NCBI GenBank assembly: GCA_023421735.1
Contig: JAEZSP010000007.1
Location: 3,913 to 67,912 of the forward strand
DNA: 64,000 nt
From: Bacillota bacterium
GTDB taxonomy: Bacteria > Bacillota_A > Clostridia > Christensenellales > Aristaeellaceae
Direction: 5' to 3'
The stretch's first letter is position 1. Each line of letters starts with the position of its first letter. The notes below the pieces were generated by a model, which had not been told where the DNA came from, did not search any database, and was given only the letters and a program-made list of their open reading frames with translations. The translations under genes and the position numbers were made by a program. Of this stretch, positions 49,801-58,624 are shown piece after piece.

Positions 49801-50710
49801 GACTTTCCAAGACGAGAACGGCATCTATACCAAGGGGCCGCTTTCGCTCGTCGTTCAGTTTACGAGAATGGTTTCCGAGCGGGAGTTCCCGCTTAATCCC
49901 AACGATTTTCAGACGGGTAGCAAGGGGCAGGTGGCTGGTATTGGCGGAGGGAATTTGAGAAAGATCCTCAAGGAATATGGCATAATGCAGATTCTGTCTT
50001 CCGAAGGGGGACGGACGAGTCGCGGCAGCATGGGCCTGATGATTAAATATGTTGAATTCCTCAACGCGTGGAATTCGGAAGAGTCGGTAGACTTCCGCGT
50101 GGTAGAGGCTTATTGGGCCGAGCAAGTGCTGGAGTATTTCCGTAATCAACCTTTCGTGCTGGCGGCGGATGCCTCCAAAACGATTGCTGCCAACTTAGAC
50201 GATCTATTTGAACAAGCGAAAAAAAAGCAACTTCAAAATCCCGGCACACAATACCTCGGAACGGTGTTGCAGCATCTTGTGGCCGCAAAACTGAGCATTA
50301 TCCTTCCACCGGGATCGTTCGAGGTATATGGAGCTTCCGTTGCGGACGCGCCAACTGCACGCAGCGGTGATTTTTCGATTAATAATACAGTCATCCATTG
50401 CACTACCGCTCCCGGCGGAGCACTAATCACAAAATGCCAAACCAATATAAAATCAGGATACAAGCCGATCATCATAACAGTCTTTGATCGCGTTCGCACC
50501 GCACTCGATCTCGCAGCAGACGCCGGGCTGTCCGGACGGCTAGAAGTCTGGGATATCCAGCAATTTCTCTCTGCAAACGTAAACGAGCATAGTCTGTTTG
50601 ATGAAAAAATGACGGCGATGACGATGTCGAACATTGTGGATCAATATAACAAAATTGTCTTTGAAAACGAAACCGATCCCAGCCTGCGCATCGAGTTTGA
50701 AGCAGGGTAA
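49775..50710 (+). CDS. DUF4928-type restriction endonuclease
   Basis: 311 aa from GTG at 49775 (GGAGG 9 nt upstream). An N-terminal DNA-binding-like part (LVVQFTRMVSEREFPLNPND; GGRTSRGSMGLMIKYVEFLN) is followed by the nuclease half (YLGTVLQHLVAAKLSIILPP; RSGDFSINNTVIHCTTAPGG; GYKPIIITVFDRVRTALDLA). DUF4928 proteins are encoded next to m5C methyltransferases. The expected PD-(D/E)XK motif is only partly recognisable (GDF, then IHCTT in place of E-x-K), as in the rest of the family. Site specificity unknown. Confidence 0.8.
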   Translation: MNCVQKRLKTFQDENGIYTKGPLSLVVQFTRMVSEREFPLNPNDFQTGSKGQVAGIGGGNLRKILKEYGIMQILSSEGGRTSRGSMGLMIKYVEFLNAWNSEESVDFRVVEAYWAEQVLEYFRNQPFVLAADASKTIAANLDDLFEQAKKKQLQNPGTQYLGTVLQHLVAAKLSIILPPGSFEVYGASVADAPTARSGDFSINNTVIHCTTAPGGALITKCQTNIKSGYKPIIITVFDRVRTALDLAADAGLSGRLEVWDIQQFLSANVNEHSLFDEKMTAMTMSNIVDQYNKIVFENETDPSLRIEFEAG

Positions 50711-50816
50711 TTCACCTGCAAAGAGTCGTTCATAATTGAGACGACGCCCAACGTCGGGAATGCCCCCTATCCCTGCGGAAGTGGGTAGAAGTATAAAAAA
50801 TGCCACGGCAGATAGG

Positions 50817-51133
50817 GGTGTGCAATTTAACGATTCCTCTCTTTTGACGATTACTGTTTTCCGGGGTGTGCATCGTATCAATTCATGGTGACTTTGCCAA
50901 ATCAGAAACCATCTATTGATAAACTCGATAGATGGTTTTTGTTTTGCCAGGAACCCAGCAAATACAGGCTTTTCGGGCATCTGCGGCTTTCTTTGTATGA
51001 ATCTTTAACGGCGCAAAGAGAAAGTCGCCACTTCCGGCGGGATTTGAACTCACACTGTTTTTCGGCAGTCTCTCCGGCAAATCGTCAAATTTGAACACCC
51101 TTTTCGGCCAAAGGTGTGCAATTTTGACGATTC
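50817..51133. repeat. Direct and inverted copies of a 20-bp sequence between the restriction set and the second recombinase
   Basis: GGTGTGCAATTTAACGATTC (50817) recurs nearly unchanged at 51113, and an inverted copy (AATCGTCAAATTTGAACACC) is at 51080-51099, 18 of 20 paired with the 51113 copy. No gene is convincing in 50711-51228. The repeats could be recombinase attachment or accessory sites. Confidence 0.6.
50906..50938. terminator. Rho-independent terminator after the DUF4928 gene
   Basis: Perfect 11-bp stem AAACCATCTAT / ATAGATGGTTT, 11-nt loop, followed by TTGTTTTG. The A-rich 5' arm means it may also act on the minus strand. Confidence 0.8.
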
Positions 51134-51228
51134 TATTTGGGAGCACTTTAGCGGCTTAAAAAACGCGTGGAGGGCTTGACTTTCCCGTCCGTTTGAGCTA
51201 TCAATAGCGGGCGGAAGGGAGAGATTCC

Positions 51229-51402
51229 ATGACCAAGAAACAGGCTGATCGGGAACTCGATTACCGAATCGGGGAGATAACGCTCGCCACAATGCTCGCC
51301 GATGGACTCATAACTCGGGAGGAATACGAAGCCGCCCGCCGATATTTGATCGTTAAGCTAAAGCCGCTCATCGGCAGTCTGGAGCAGTCGGATGAAGCAT
51401 AG
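51229..51402 (+). CDS. SHOCT-like small protein preceding the recombinase
   Basis: 57 aa. MTKKQADRELDYRIGEITLA, then LADGLITREEYEAARRYLIV, is a short helical pair like SHOCT domains (the L-x-x-G-x-I-T-x-x-E-Y pattern). The stop overlaps the recombinase start by 11 nt. The same arrangement of a SHOCT gene fused by overlap to a serine recombinase recurs in prophage B at 59905-60144, so it is probably a recombination accessory. Confidence 0.75.
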   Translation: MTKKQADRELDYRIGEITLATMLADGLITREEYEAARRYLIVKLKPLIGSLEQSDEA

Positions 51403-52828
51403 GCGAATCATCACAACCATTGAGGCAAGGCCACAATTGGGTATATCCATGCCGGACGCGCTCGTAAGGCGCCGCACCGTGGCCTATGTTCGCGTCAGCA
51501 CAAGCAGCGAGGAACAGCTCAATTCTTACGAGGCGCAAAAGGACTACTTCCCCAAATTTATCGCCTCCCGCCCCAACTGGGAATACGTCGGCCTGTATTG
51601 CGATGAGGGATTGAGCGGCATCTCAAGTAAAAGCCGCCCGGAGTTCAACCGCATGGTTGCGGATGCCTTAGATGGGAAAATTGATCTGATCGTTACAAAA
51701 AGCATATCGCGCTTTGCCCGCAATACGTTGGATACGCTTACTACTGTACGGCGGTTGAAGGCGGTCGGCTGCGAGGTGTGGTTTGAGAAAGAAAACCTAT
51801 ATTCTTTCGATCGTAAGGGGGAATTTATCCTTACCCTTCTATCCAGTATGGCTCAGGAGGAGAGCCGTTCGCTGTCAGAAAATGTAAAATGGGGCGTCCG
51901 AAAACGGTTCGCGGACGGGAAGTATTCACTACCATACGCGCAATTCCTGGGCTATCAACGTGGCAAGGACGAAAAGCCCGAAATCATCGAAGATGAAGCA
52001 AGGATCGTCCGCCTAATATATCGACTGTATTTGGAAGGAGACAGTTTTTCCGGTATCGCCCGGCGTCTCATCGACTGCGGCATTCCTACTCCAGGCGGCA
52101 AGAAGGTCTGGCAGCCTTGCGTGGTAAGATCCATCCTAACCAACGAGAAATATTACGGGGCGGCGCTATTGCAGAAGCGCTTTGTAGAGGATTTTTTGAC
52201 AAAAAAGACGCGCAAGAACATCGGCGAGCTCCCGCAATTCTTCGTAGAAGATGATCATGCCCCGATTGTGAGCGAAGCGGTATTCATGGAGGCACAGCGG
52301 CGTATGGATCGTGAGTCCTACATCAATCCTTGTCTGCACACCTTCTCGAACAAGCTTATCTGCGGCGTGTGCAATGGCAAGTATGGGAGTAAGTGGGCAA
52401 GCGCGTACAAAGAGCCAAGGCCGGGATGCGTACGGCATACCATCTGGTATTGCAACCGCAGATATAGCATCCCGCACGAAAAAACGGCGCCGACGATGGC
52501 GGACGATGTTGTGCGCTACCTTTTCAGCAAGGCGGTACTGAAATTGTGGTCAGGGCGACCCGCGCTTCAAGCGATGTTAAAAAAGGGCATCCGCGTGGCT
52601 CTGCCCCGAGAAAAGAATCCGATTCGCGTCCGGGAAGTTGACGCTTTTCTTGATGGGTTCTATAGAATAGCGCCGAGGGATCTATCCATCGGCCAGTCTG
52701 CGGCACAGGTAATGCTCGACCGTGGAGAAGTGACGCCTGATCGAGTGATACATTTCCTTTTCATAAATGGAGAGTGTATAACCGAACATATTCCTTCAAT
52801 GTCGCAACTGCCGTCTAGAAATCAATAA
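51392..52828 (+). CDS. Large serine recombinase, probable prophage A integrase
   Basis: 478 aa. TVAYVRVSTSSEEQLNSYEA (nucleophile S36), DLIVTKSISRFARNTLDTLT, the recombinase domain (KKVWQPCVVRSILTNEKYYG) and a zinc ribbon (NKLICGVCNGKYGSKWASAY, then GCVRHTIWYCNRRY). No long coiled coil after the ribbon. It is the last gene before apparent host DNA, so it is the best candidate for integrating prophage A. It is related to the 57029-58624 recombinase by its order of motifs and neighbours. Confidence 0.92.
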   Translation: MKHRRIITTIEARPQLGISMPDALVRRRTVAYVRVSTSSEEQLNSYEAQKDYFPKFIASRPNWEYVGLYCDEGLSGISSKSRPEFNRMVADALDGKIDLIVTKSISRFARNTLDTLTTVRRLKAVGCEVWFEKENLYSFDRKGEFILTLLSSMAQEESRSLSENVKWGVRKRFADGKYSLPYAQFLGYQRGKDEKPEIIEDEARIVRLIYRLYLEGDSFSGIARRLIDCGIPTPGGKKVWQPCVVRSILTNEKYYGAALLQKRFVEDFLTKKTRKNIGELPQFFVEDDHAPIVSEAVFMEAQRRMDRESYINPCLHTFSNKLICGVCNGKYGSKWASAYKEPRPGCVRHTIWYCNRRYSIPHEKTAPTMADDVVRYLFSKAVLKLWSGRPALQAMLKKGIRVALPREKNPIRVREVDAFLDGFYRIAPRDLSIGQSAAQVMLDRGEVTPDRVIHFLFINGECITEHIPSMSQLPSRNQ

Positions 52829-53180
52829 AAACCCGACAATCGGCGAATCGTATGCTTCGACAACCATGCCTATCATACTGACATTTCCAAGCCATTCCGG
52901 AAACGGAATGCCAACGAATCCTCCCTGCTGACACAGGCGGATCGCTGGAACAGCGAGTACAGGATGCGGTATGATCGGCCTTTTGCTATGGCGTGGATTA
53001 CATTAGAGATTTCTTAGATTAGTAGGTGGGCTATGTTCATCATTTCGGTAAGCATCCAGCTGCGACGGAAATAGCACGGCGGTGCAAATGCTAATACCGG
53101 GCTATCATTTGATCCATTTTGGCACCGTTTTACGTAATGCGCACTGATTCCAAGTTAAGCAGGATCGCGTCGTTCGTGAC
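52829..53180. other. Gene-free junction between prophage A and host DNA
   Basis: No gene with a start and ribosome binding site. A short open stretch on the plus strand (about 52848-53018, containing QADRWNSEYRMRYDRPFAMA) lacks a start and could be a remnant of an interrupted gene. The right attachment site of prophage A should lie here, but cannot be placed without the left end. Confidence 0.45.
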
Positions 53181-53183
53181 GCA

Positions 53184-53212
53184 TTGAGAAAATTTTACGT
53201 ACGTGTTATACT
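53184..53212 (+). promoter_or_regulatory. Promoter of mscL
   Basis: TTGAGA, 17-nt spacer, TATACT, 38 nt upstream of the mscL start. Confidence 0.75.
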
Positions 53213-53249
53213 ATGGTTGTAAATACATGGGCAAGGAGAGAAATGCAGC

Positions 53250-53690
53250 ATGAAGAAGTTTATCAAGGAATTCAAGGAGTTTGCGCTCAAGGGGAACGTG
53301 CTGGATCTTGCCATTGCGGTCGTCATCGGTGGTGCCTTCGGGAAAATAGTCGCATCACTCGTCGCTGACGTCATCATGCCACTGATTGGGCTCTTGTTGG
53401 GTGGAAACAATGTCTCAGGCGCATTCATTCCCCTGGATGGCAAGGAGTATGCCTCAGTTGAGGCGGCGAAAGAGGTCGGCGTTGCGACTCTGAACTATGG
53501 CGCGTTCCTGCAGACCATCATCGATTTTCTGATTATTGCGTTCTGCATCTTCTTGTTTATTCGTTTGCTAGGCAAGGTTATGCCTAAAAAGAAAGAAGCT
53601 CCCGCGCCGGAGCCGCGCCTATGCCCTTTCTGCCGCCAACCCATCGACAAGGAAGCGACTCGCTGCCCACATTGCACGAGCCAACTCTGA
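53250..53690 (+). CDS. mscL: Large-conductance mechanosensitive channel with C-terminal zinc ribbon
   Basis: 146 aa. MscL hallmark N-terminus ([20 protein letters not shown]) forms the S1 helix and TM1. TM2 is [20 protein letters not shown], followed by the charged [11 protein letters not shown] cytoplasmic helix. The pentamer opens under membrane tension to release solutes. Unusual: the last 28 residues form a zinc ribbon ([20 protein letters not shown]), four Cys in two pairs. It has its own promoter and terminator, so it is a single-gene host unit. Confidence 0.95.
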   Translation: MKKFIKEFKEFALKGNVLDLAIAVVIGGAFGKIVASLVADVIMPLIGLLLGGNNVSGAFIPLDGKEYASVEAAKEVGVATLNYGAFLQTIIDFLIIAFCIFLFIRLLGKVMPKKKEAPAPEPRLCPFCRQPIDKEATRCPHCTSQL

Positions 53691-53737
53691 TCTGGTCGCT
53701 TGATCACCGGGCAAAAAACCCAAGATATGTGTTTCAA

Positions 53738-53779
53738 GGCCCTCAGCAGCTTCATCAGTTGTTGAGGACCTCTTAATTT
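53738..53779 (+). terminator. Terminator of mscL
   Basis: Long imperfect stem (CCTCAGCAGC against GTTGTTGAGG, with further flanking G-C pairs) around a 6-nt loop, then TCTTAATTT. It is about 50 nt past the stop. Confidence 0.65.
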
Positions 53780-53941
53780 AAGACCAAGCCAGTGTATACC
53801 GCCAGGATAATGGCCGACGTGCATATTCTGCTCATCGAGCAGCACGCTACATTTATTTGGACGATTACGATGCTTGCGAATTTTTTACGCTTGCGTATAT
53901 ACGAGATTAGTGGCTTTTCTGTACAGTTCAGTATAGCCTAT

Positions 53942-54547
53942 TCACTCGCCAAACCTGAGATTTGCCACCGTCTTTTTTTGCAATAAGAACTGACGGAAGA
54001 CACGCTCTCCGCCTTGTCCCATCGGCGACTGAGCAACAAGTCCGACTTTGATCGCCTCGCTGACCGGCAGATAAAAAAACCGCATCATGTCAAACCGAGC
54101 GCCGTCCAATGAGTAGTGGAAGGAGAATGAGTTGCCCACCCTCGACACCTGCAGCCATGCTGTATTTCCGTCGATGTTACAGCCGTTCGCGTCGTCTGAG
54201 ATGCGATTCGTAACGACACTGACAGCGGCATGCGTGCCGAAATCCGTCTTTTCAAAGCACGCCTTCGCCCAAACATTCAAATCCTCCATGACCATGATGG
54301 TCGCCGCATCGTACGTGTCTACGAATGCATGGGAGACTTGGACGCGCATGACAAAGTCACCCTTCACTTCTGTGTAGAAGAAGGGCGCGTTGTTCAAGTT
54401 CTTCGGCATGTCTTCGGAAGAAGACGCCTCATCATGACCGCAGAAGAAATCACTCAATGGAGGCGCATCGATTATGAAGGCATCACCTTCCCATCTCACC
54501 TCGCCCTTATTGAGCCACTGAAACCCATCGAACGTTGACCGATCCAT
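53942..54547 (-). CDS. DUF1349 family protein
   Basis: 201 aa from ATG at 54547 (GGAGGG 7 nt upstream); upstream in-frame codons lack a signal. FQWLNKGEVRWEGDAFIIDA, FFYTEVKGDFVMRVQVSHAF, AATIMVMEDLNVWAKACFEK and AWLQVSRVGNSFSFHYSLDG match DUF1349, a concanavalin-like beta-sandwich related to laminarinase/lectin folds. Function not established; often carbohydrate-linked. Single gene, convergent with mscL. Confidence 0.85.
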   Translation of the reverse strand: MDRSTFDGFQWLNKGEVRWEGDAFIIDAPPLSDFFCGHDEASSSEDMPKNLNNAPFFYTEVKGDFVMRVQVSHAFVDTYDAATIMVMEDLNVWAKACFEKTDFGTHAAVSVVTNRISDDANGCNIDGNTAWLQVSRVGNSFSFHYSLDGARFDMMRFFYLPVSEAIKVGLVAQSPMGQGGERVFRQFLLQKKTVANLRFGE

Positions 54548-54675
54548 ATCAAAACCCTCCACTCCACATACCTGCGAAATCAGTTCGTTTTGCTGCGCGT
54601 ACAACAGCATCGGAAACCTTAGACGGCGGGGATGTTTGTCCAGGGACAGCCCCGGGTTGAGCTGCGCAGCTCCGC

Positions 54676-55815
54676 TCAGTCCAGAAGCAGTGCCGCTTCC
54701 GCCATATTCCTAATGACAGGCACACCAAAGGGGCAGCGTTCTTCGCAGCTTCCGCAGGCAATGCAATCACGCCCTGTTGCCTTGAGCCCCTGATAGTGCG
54801 AGCGCACCATGGAGGGCACATTCGACTTGTCCAACCGCGCGATATCGAGATACTTGTTGACGGAGGCGATGTCTATCTCCACCGGGCAGGGCTGGCAGTG
54901 CCCGCAGTACACGCAGTTTCCCCGGAAATCGTTGCGCAGCGAACCCAGCGCTTCGGCATAGTCCCGGTCCTCGTCGCTCACGCCCAGGTAGCGCACGGCG
55001 TCCAGTACCTCGGCTCTGGTTTGACAACCCAACATCACGCTCGCGACGGCTGGACGGGAAAGGGCATAATGAATACACTGCGGAACTGTCAGCGGCTTTT
55101 TGAAAGGCGTGTGTTCCATAGATATGAGTTTTCCGGCGCCCAGCGTCTTCATGACCGTAATGCCGATCTGGTTTTGCTCGCATAATTTGTACAACTCGGC
55201 GCGCTTGGGGTCGATTCCCCGGAACAGATCACGTCCGAAGCCCTTGTCGACATGGTCGAACACGTACTCGCCCGCGGGCAGCATGTCGAACGCGGGATTG
55301 ATGCTGAACAACAACATTTCCGCAAGTCCGGTGTTGATGACGCGGATCGCCGTATTCGGGTTGTGAGAACTGAACCCGATGTGACCGATATCGCCGTTGT
55401 GCTTGAGTTTGAGTACATAATCCGCAAACCCGGTCTCGAACACGCCCTGATAGTCGCCCTCTGAATCGATGAAAAACATCATCCCAAAATCGATGTGGCC
55501 GAATATGCGAAGCAGGTCTTCGAAATAGCGCTTTACCGTCGGTAGATCGCGCGAGATGTCATACTGCTGGTTGAGATCTGTAGAGCCGATATGCCCCTGA
55601 ATCATAACATCTTGGCGGCGCGCGCCGAGCGCCTTGGCGATATTCTCACGAACATCCTTGCTCGGCATGAACACATCGAGCAAATTGATTTCGTTTTCGA
55701 GCGCGGCATCAATGGTCTCCTTCACTCGCTCGTACGGCTTGTTGTCCAGATGCTCGCACCCAAGTCCGATCACGCTAGCCTTGCGCCCGGTTTTTCCGAT
55801 TTCACGATATAGCAT
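54676..55815 (-). CDS. Aldo/keto reductase with C-terminal 4Fe-4S ferredoxin domain
   Basis: 379 aa. Residues 1-280 are the aldo/keto reductase barrel (MLYREIGKTGRKASVIGLGC; FIDSEGDYQGVFETGFADYV; IGFSSHNPNTAIRVINT). Residues about 295-370 carry two cluster motifs, CVYCGHCQPCP and CIACGSCEERCP. This fused type is common in Clostridia; the substrate is unknown, and the usual catalytic Tyr is not obvious in the N-terminal part. It has its own promoter and ends 128 nt before the DUF1349 start. Confidence 0.92.
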   Translation of the reverse strand: MLYREIGKTGRKASVIGLGCEHLDNKPYERVKETIDAALENEINLLDVFMPSKDVRENIAKALGARRQDVMIQGHIGSTDLNQQYDISRDLPTVKRYFEDLLRIFGHIDFGMMFFIDSEGDYQGVFETGFADYVLKLKHNGDIGHIGFSSHNPNTAIRVINTGLAEMLLFSINPAFDMLPAGEYVFDHVDKGFGRDLFRGIDPKRAELYKLCEQNQIGITVMKTLGAGKLISMEHTPFKKPLTVPQCIHYALSRPAVASVMLGCQTRAEVLDAVRYLGVSDEDRDYAEALGSLRNDFRGNCVYCGHCQPCPVEIDIASVNKYLDIARLDKSNVPSMVRSHYQGLKATGRDCIACGSCEERCPFGVPVIRNMAEAALLLD

Positions 55816-55854
55816 AAGGTTCTCCTATCATTGCGCAATATCTATACTATGTTC

Positions 55855-55883
55855 ATCATATCATGACGGCGCGCTGTATTCAA
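55855..55883 (-). promoter_or_regulatory. Promoter of the aldo/keto reductase gene
   Basis: On the minus strand TTGAAT, 17-nt spacer, TATGAT, 40 nt before the ATG. The rest of 55884-56043 shows no gene. Confidence 0.7.
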
Positions 55884-56043
55884 GCGCAAGACCGACGATG
55901 ACATATCCGAAAAGGAAAGGTGCATAAGGATCGCTTGTTGCGAATAACGGCTTGCGCCAGGGCAAACGAGCGGGGCAGACATCCTCTCAATCATGGACTT
56001 CGCGCACAATTACGACGTCAAATTCTCCGGAAATCTTGTTTTA

Positions 56044-56202
56044 TCACACCATTACTTCCGCGCCGTTCCTGAACCTGAACGTCATCGAGCAGTTCCTGCC
56101 GACCACCATCTGATCGAAACCGCAAGCCACAGCTTCTCGTCAAACTCCGTGATGGCAAGAAGCCCGTTCTGGATGTCGCGGATGAAGCTTTCGAGGAAAT
56201 AT
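56044..56202 (-). pseudogene. 3' remnant of a large serine recombinase
   Basis: On the minus strand FLESFIRDIQNGLLAITEFD, then EKLWLAV, matches the C-terminus of the intact recombinase at 57029-58624 (GFIRDIQSRELAITEFDEKL). After a frameshift the last residues MTFRFRNGAEVMV-stop match its MTYRFKNGAEIVV end. Everything upstream of this fragment is gone, replaced by the GNAT gene. Confidence 0.85.
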
Positions 56203-56242
56203 GATCAATCCGCAGCCGAGTCCGCAATCTGCGGCTCCTCGC

Positions 56243-56884
56243 TTAAAACGCGTTGATGGGCGACGACGCACACGCATCTAGGAATATGCTTGGAGCGCTT
56301 TCAAAGCGTAGATTCTCATACGCCTTCGCAGGCATACGTATCTTGAGCGCCATCAGGCTTTGCTTTAGGTCGTTATCCCGTAATCCGACAATGGGATCGG
56401 TAAGAAGACTAAAGCCGAAGTCGGTGTATAGCTTGATCGCACGATCGCTCGTGGGCTGAGTATGCAGGTAGACAGGATACTCCTCTGGAGTAAGATCGCG
56501 CATCACATAAGACAGAAGCGCTCTGCCGACACCCTTGCCCTCATGAGGCTTAATCACCTTGAACCAGTGAACGGCGTTGAATCTATCGTATGATTTCCAG
56601 ACAAAACAAGTACCGATGGGACGATCGGCCTCATCACAGACCACCTTGCAACGATCAAAAAACAGCGTTTCATTATGCGCATAGACATTCTGGAAGTACT
56701 GATCCATGAAGCCGCGATACCGAACAACTGTATCCGGATCATCGAAGTGAATCGCCTTCCAAAGGTTCAGCTCTTCACACCGTAAACTCCGAATGCAGTA
56801 CCCAGCCGGTAGTTCGGAGAGCGCACCTCGTTCAAGCGATTTACACATCATGAATAGATTCATATTCCCGATATCTTTATTCAT
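56243..56884 (-). CDS. GNAT-family N-acetyltransferase
   Basis: 213 aa from ATG at 56884 (AGGAGA upstream). CIRSLRCEELNLWKAIHFDD at the start, IGTCFVWKSYDRFNAVHWFK (beta4), then VIKPHEGKGVGRALLSYVMR, the acetyl-CoA loop (G-x-G-x-A). YLHTQPTSDRAIKLYTDFGF is the C-terminal GNAT block. Acceptor unknown. It is sandwiched between the recombinase remnant and the two live recombinases of prophage B, so it could be host or element cargo. Confidence 0.88.
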   Translation of the reverse strand: MNKDIGNMNLFMMCKSLERGALSELPAGYCIRSLRCEELNLWKAIHFDDPDTVVRYRGFMDQYFQNVYAHNETLFFDRCKVVCDEADRPIGTCFVWKSYDRFNAVHWFKVIKPHEGKGVGRALLSYVMRDLTPEEYPVYLHTQPTSDRAIKLYTDFGFSLLTDPIVGLRDNDLKQSLMALKIRMPAKAYENLRFESAPSIFLDACASSPINAF

Positions 56885-57028
56885 GCGATCTCCTGTTCTC
56901 GACACACGCCAAGTCTTGACATTATGATGCTCTTTTATATCACAGTCTGCAGTATAGCAAACGCTTGGCTAGAATGCAATAGCCGATGAGCACCTTTGTT
57001 TATTTTGTAGCAATCGAAGGAAGAGCCT

Positions 57029-58624
57029 CTATACAACAATCTCCGCTCCATTCTTAAACCTGTACGTCATACCCCCACCCACCGTAACCGTGACGCAAAC
57101 GACAACCGCCAACCACAGCTTCTCGTCAAACTCCGTGATGGCAAGCTCGCGGCTCTGGATATCGCGGATGAAGCCTTCGAGGATTTTGTCTTTTCCGAGG
57201 CGCTCGCGCTTTTGGGCTTCCAACTCCTCTAGCCGTTGTGATGCTTGCCTGTGGCGCTCCAGGTAGCTGTTGTTACGCTCGCTCCACTCGTTCTGGCTCA
57301 TGGCGGTTCGGGCGTTCTCGTAGATCGCCTTTCGGGAAAGCTCTGAGACCACCTCAAGTTCGTTCCGAACCTCGGCGAGTTCGACGTCAATCTCCGAGGT
57401 ATCGCAGAGGACTCTTTGCGCGAGGCGGCTGTCTTCAATCAGTCCATTGCGGTCGCCCATCAGGATGTTGAACGCCGCGAGGAACCGTGCCTTGATTACT
57501 TCCTCGGTAAAGTGCGGCGTTTGGCATCCATTGCCTGGAATGCCGCGTCGCTTGTACTTGTCGTTGCACTGCCAGATCTCGCGGCAGCGGGTCTTGTCTT
57601 CCTTGTAGCTGCCCCACACCTTCTTGCCAAACCACCCGCCACAGTCGGCACAGATCATTCTGGCCGCGAAAATGCTCGTGCAGCTCGTGGGCCTACCGAG
57701 GCCCCTGCGGCGCTCGATCTCCAGCTGTACTGCATCGAACTCGTCCGGTTCGATGATGGCTGGATGGCTATCCTCGACATAGAACTGCTGGACTCTGCCG
57801 TCGTTTTTTACCATCTTCTTCGTGAGAAAATCGGCGCAATAGGTCTTTTGCAGCAGTGCGTGGCCTTTGTATTTTTCGTTGGTCAGGATAGATCGAACCA
57901 CCGCCGGCTGCCAAGTCTTCTTGCCCGCCGGGGTTGGGATACCGTGGTCGCCGAGGTGCTTGGCGATAGCGGAGAAGGTCTTCCCCTCCATGAAAAGCTT
58001 GAACATGCACCGCACAATCTCCGCTTCGGCGGGGACGATCTTTGGCAAACCATCCTCGCCTTTCTCGTAGCCGAGAAACTGCTTGTAGGGCAACGTAAAC
58101 TTGCCGTCCGCCATCTGCTTGCGCTTGCCCCAGGTGACGTTCTCCGAGATGGAACGGCTCTCCTCCTGCGCCAGCGATGACATGATGGTGATGAGCAACT
58201 CGCCCTTGCTGTCCAGGGTGAAGATGTTCTGTTCCTCGAACCAGACCTCGCAGCCGACTTCCTTCAGTTTGCGAACGGCGGTCAGGCTATCCACGGTATT
58301 TCGCGCGAACCGACTGACGCTCTTTGTGATGATGAGGTCGAACTTGCCCGCCAAGCCGTCCTCGATCATTTTGTTGAACCCTTCGCGCCGCTTGGTATTG
58401 ACCGCGGATATACCCTCGTCCGTATAGATGGTTTTGTACTCCCATTCGGGATGACTCTTGATCAGTTTTGTGTAGTAGTCTACCTGCGCGTCGTAGGAGG
58501 TCTTTTGCTCCTCGGAGTCGGTACTGACGCGGGCGTAGGCGGTAACGCGCCTTCTGACCGTTGAATTCCGCTCCTGCGCCGAGATGATGGGCGCGAGGGC
58601 GGGGATAACCCGTACATTAGCCAT
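57029..58624 (-). CDS. Large serine recombinase A of prophage B
   Basis: 531 aa. VTAYARVSTDSEEQKTSYDA (nucleophile S34), DLIITKSVSRFARNTVDSLT, recombinase domain (KKTWQPAVVRSILTNEKYKG), zinc ribbon (ARMICADCGGWFGKKVWGSY, with REIWQCNDKY), then a coiled coil near residues 415-480 (VRNELEVVSELSRKAIYENA) and a short beta end. It overlaps the upstream recombinase by 8 nt. Complete and probably active. It marks the boundary of prophage B. Confidence 0.93.
   Translation of the reverse strand: MANVRVIPALAPIISAQERNSTVRRRVTAYARVSTDSEEQKTSYDAQVDYYTKLIKSHPEWEYKTIYTDEGISAVNTKRREGFNKMIEDGLAGKFDLIITKSVSRFARNTVDSLTAVRKLKEVGCEVWFEEQNIFTLDSKGELLITIMSSLAQEESRSISENVTWGKRKQMADGKFTLPYKQFLGYEKGEDGLPKIVPAEAEIVRCMFKLFMEGKTFSAIAKHLGDHGIPTPAGKKTWQPAVVRSILTNEKYKGHALLQKTYCADFLTKKMVKNDGRVQQFYVEDSHPAIIEPDEFDAVQLEIERRRGLGRPTSCTSIFAARMICADCGGWFGKKVWGSYKEDKTRCREIWQCNDKYKRRGIPGNGCQTPHFTEEVIKARFLAAFNILMGDRNGLIEDSRLAQRVLCDTSEIDVELAEVRNELEVVSELSRKAIYENARTAMSQNEWSERNNSYLERHRQASQRLEELEAQKRERLGKDKILEGFIRDIQSRELAITEFDEKLWLAVVVCVTVTVGGGMTYRFKNGAEIVV

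Noticed and set aside
51010..51066. tRNA-like sequence on the minus strand (GTGAGTTCAAATCCCGC with a nearby ACTG/CAGT stem)
   Set aside because: The T-arm is imperfect, no acceptor stem closes around it and there is no CCA. It may be a fragment of a tRNA used as an old attachment site, but too little is left to call.
52848..53018. Open stretch containing QADRWNSEYRMRYDRPFAMA after the prophage A recombinase
   Set aside because: No start codon or ribosome binding site and no family recognised; kept only as a possible gene remnant.
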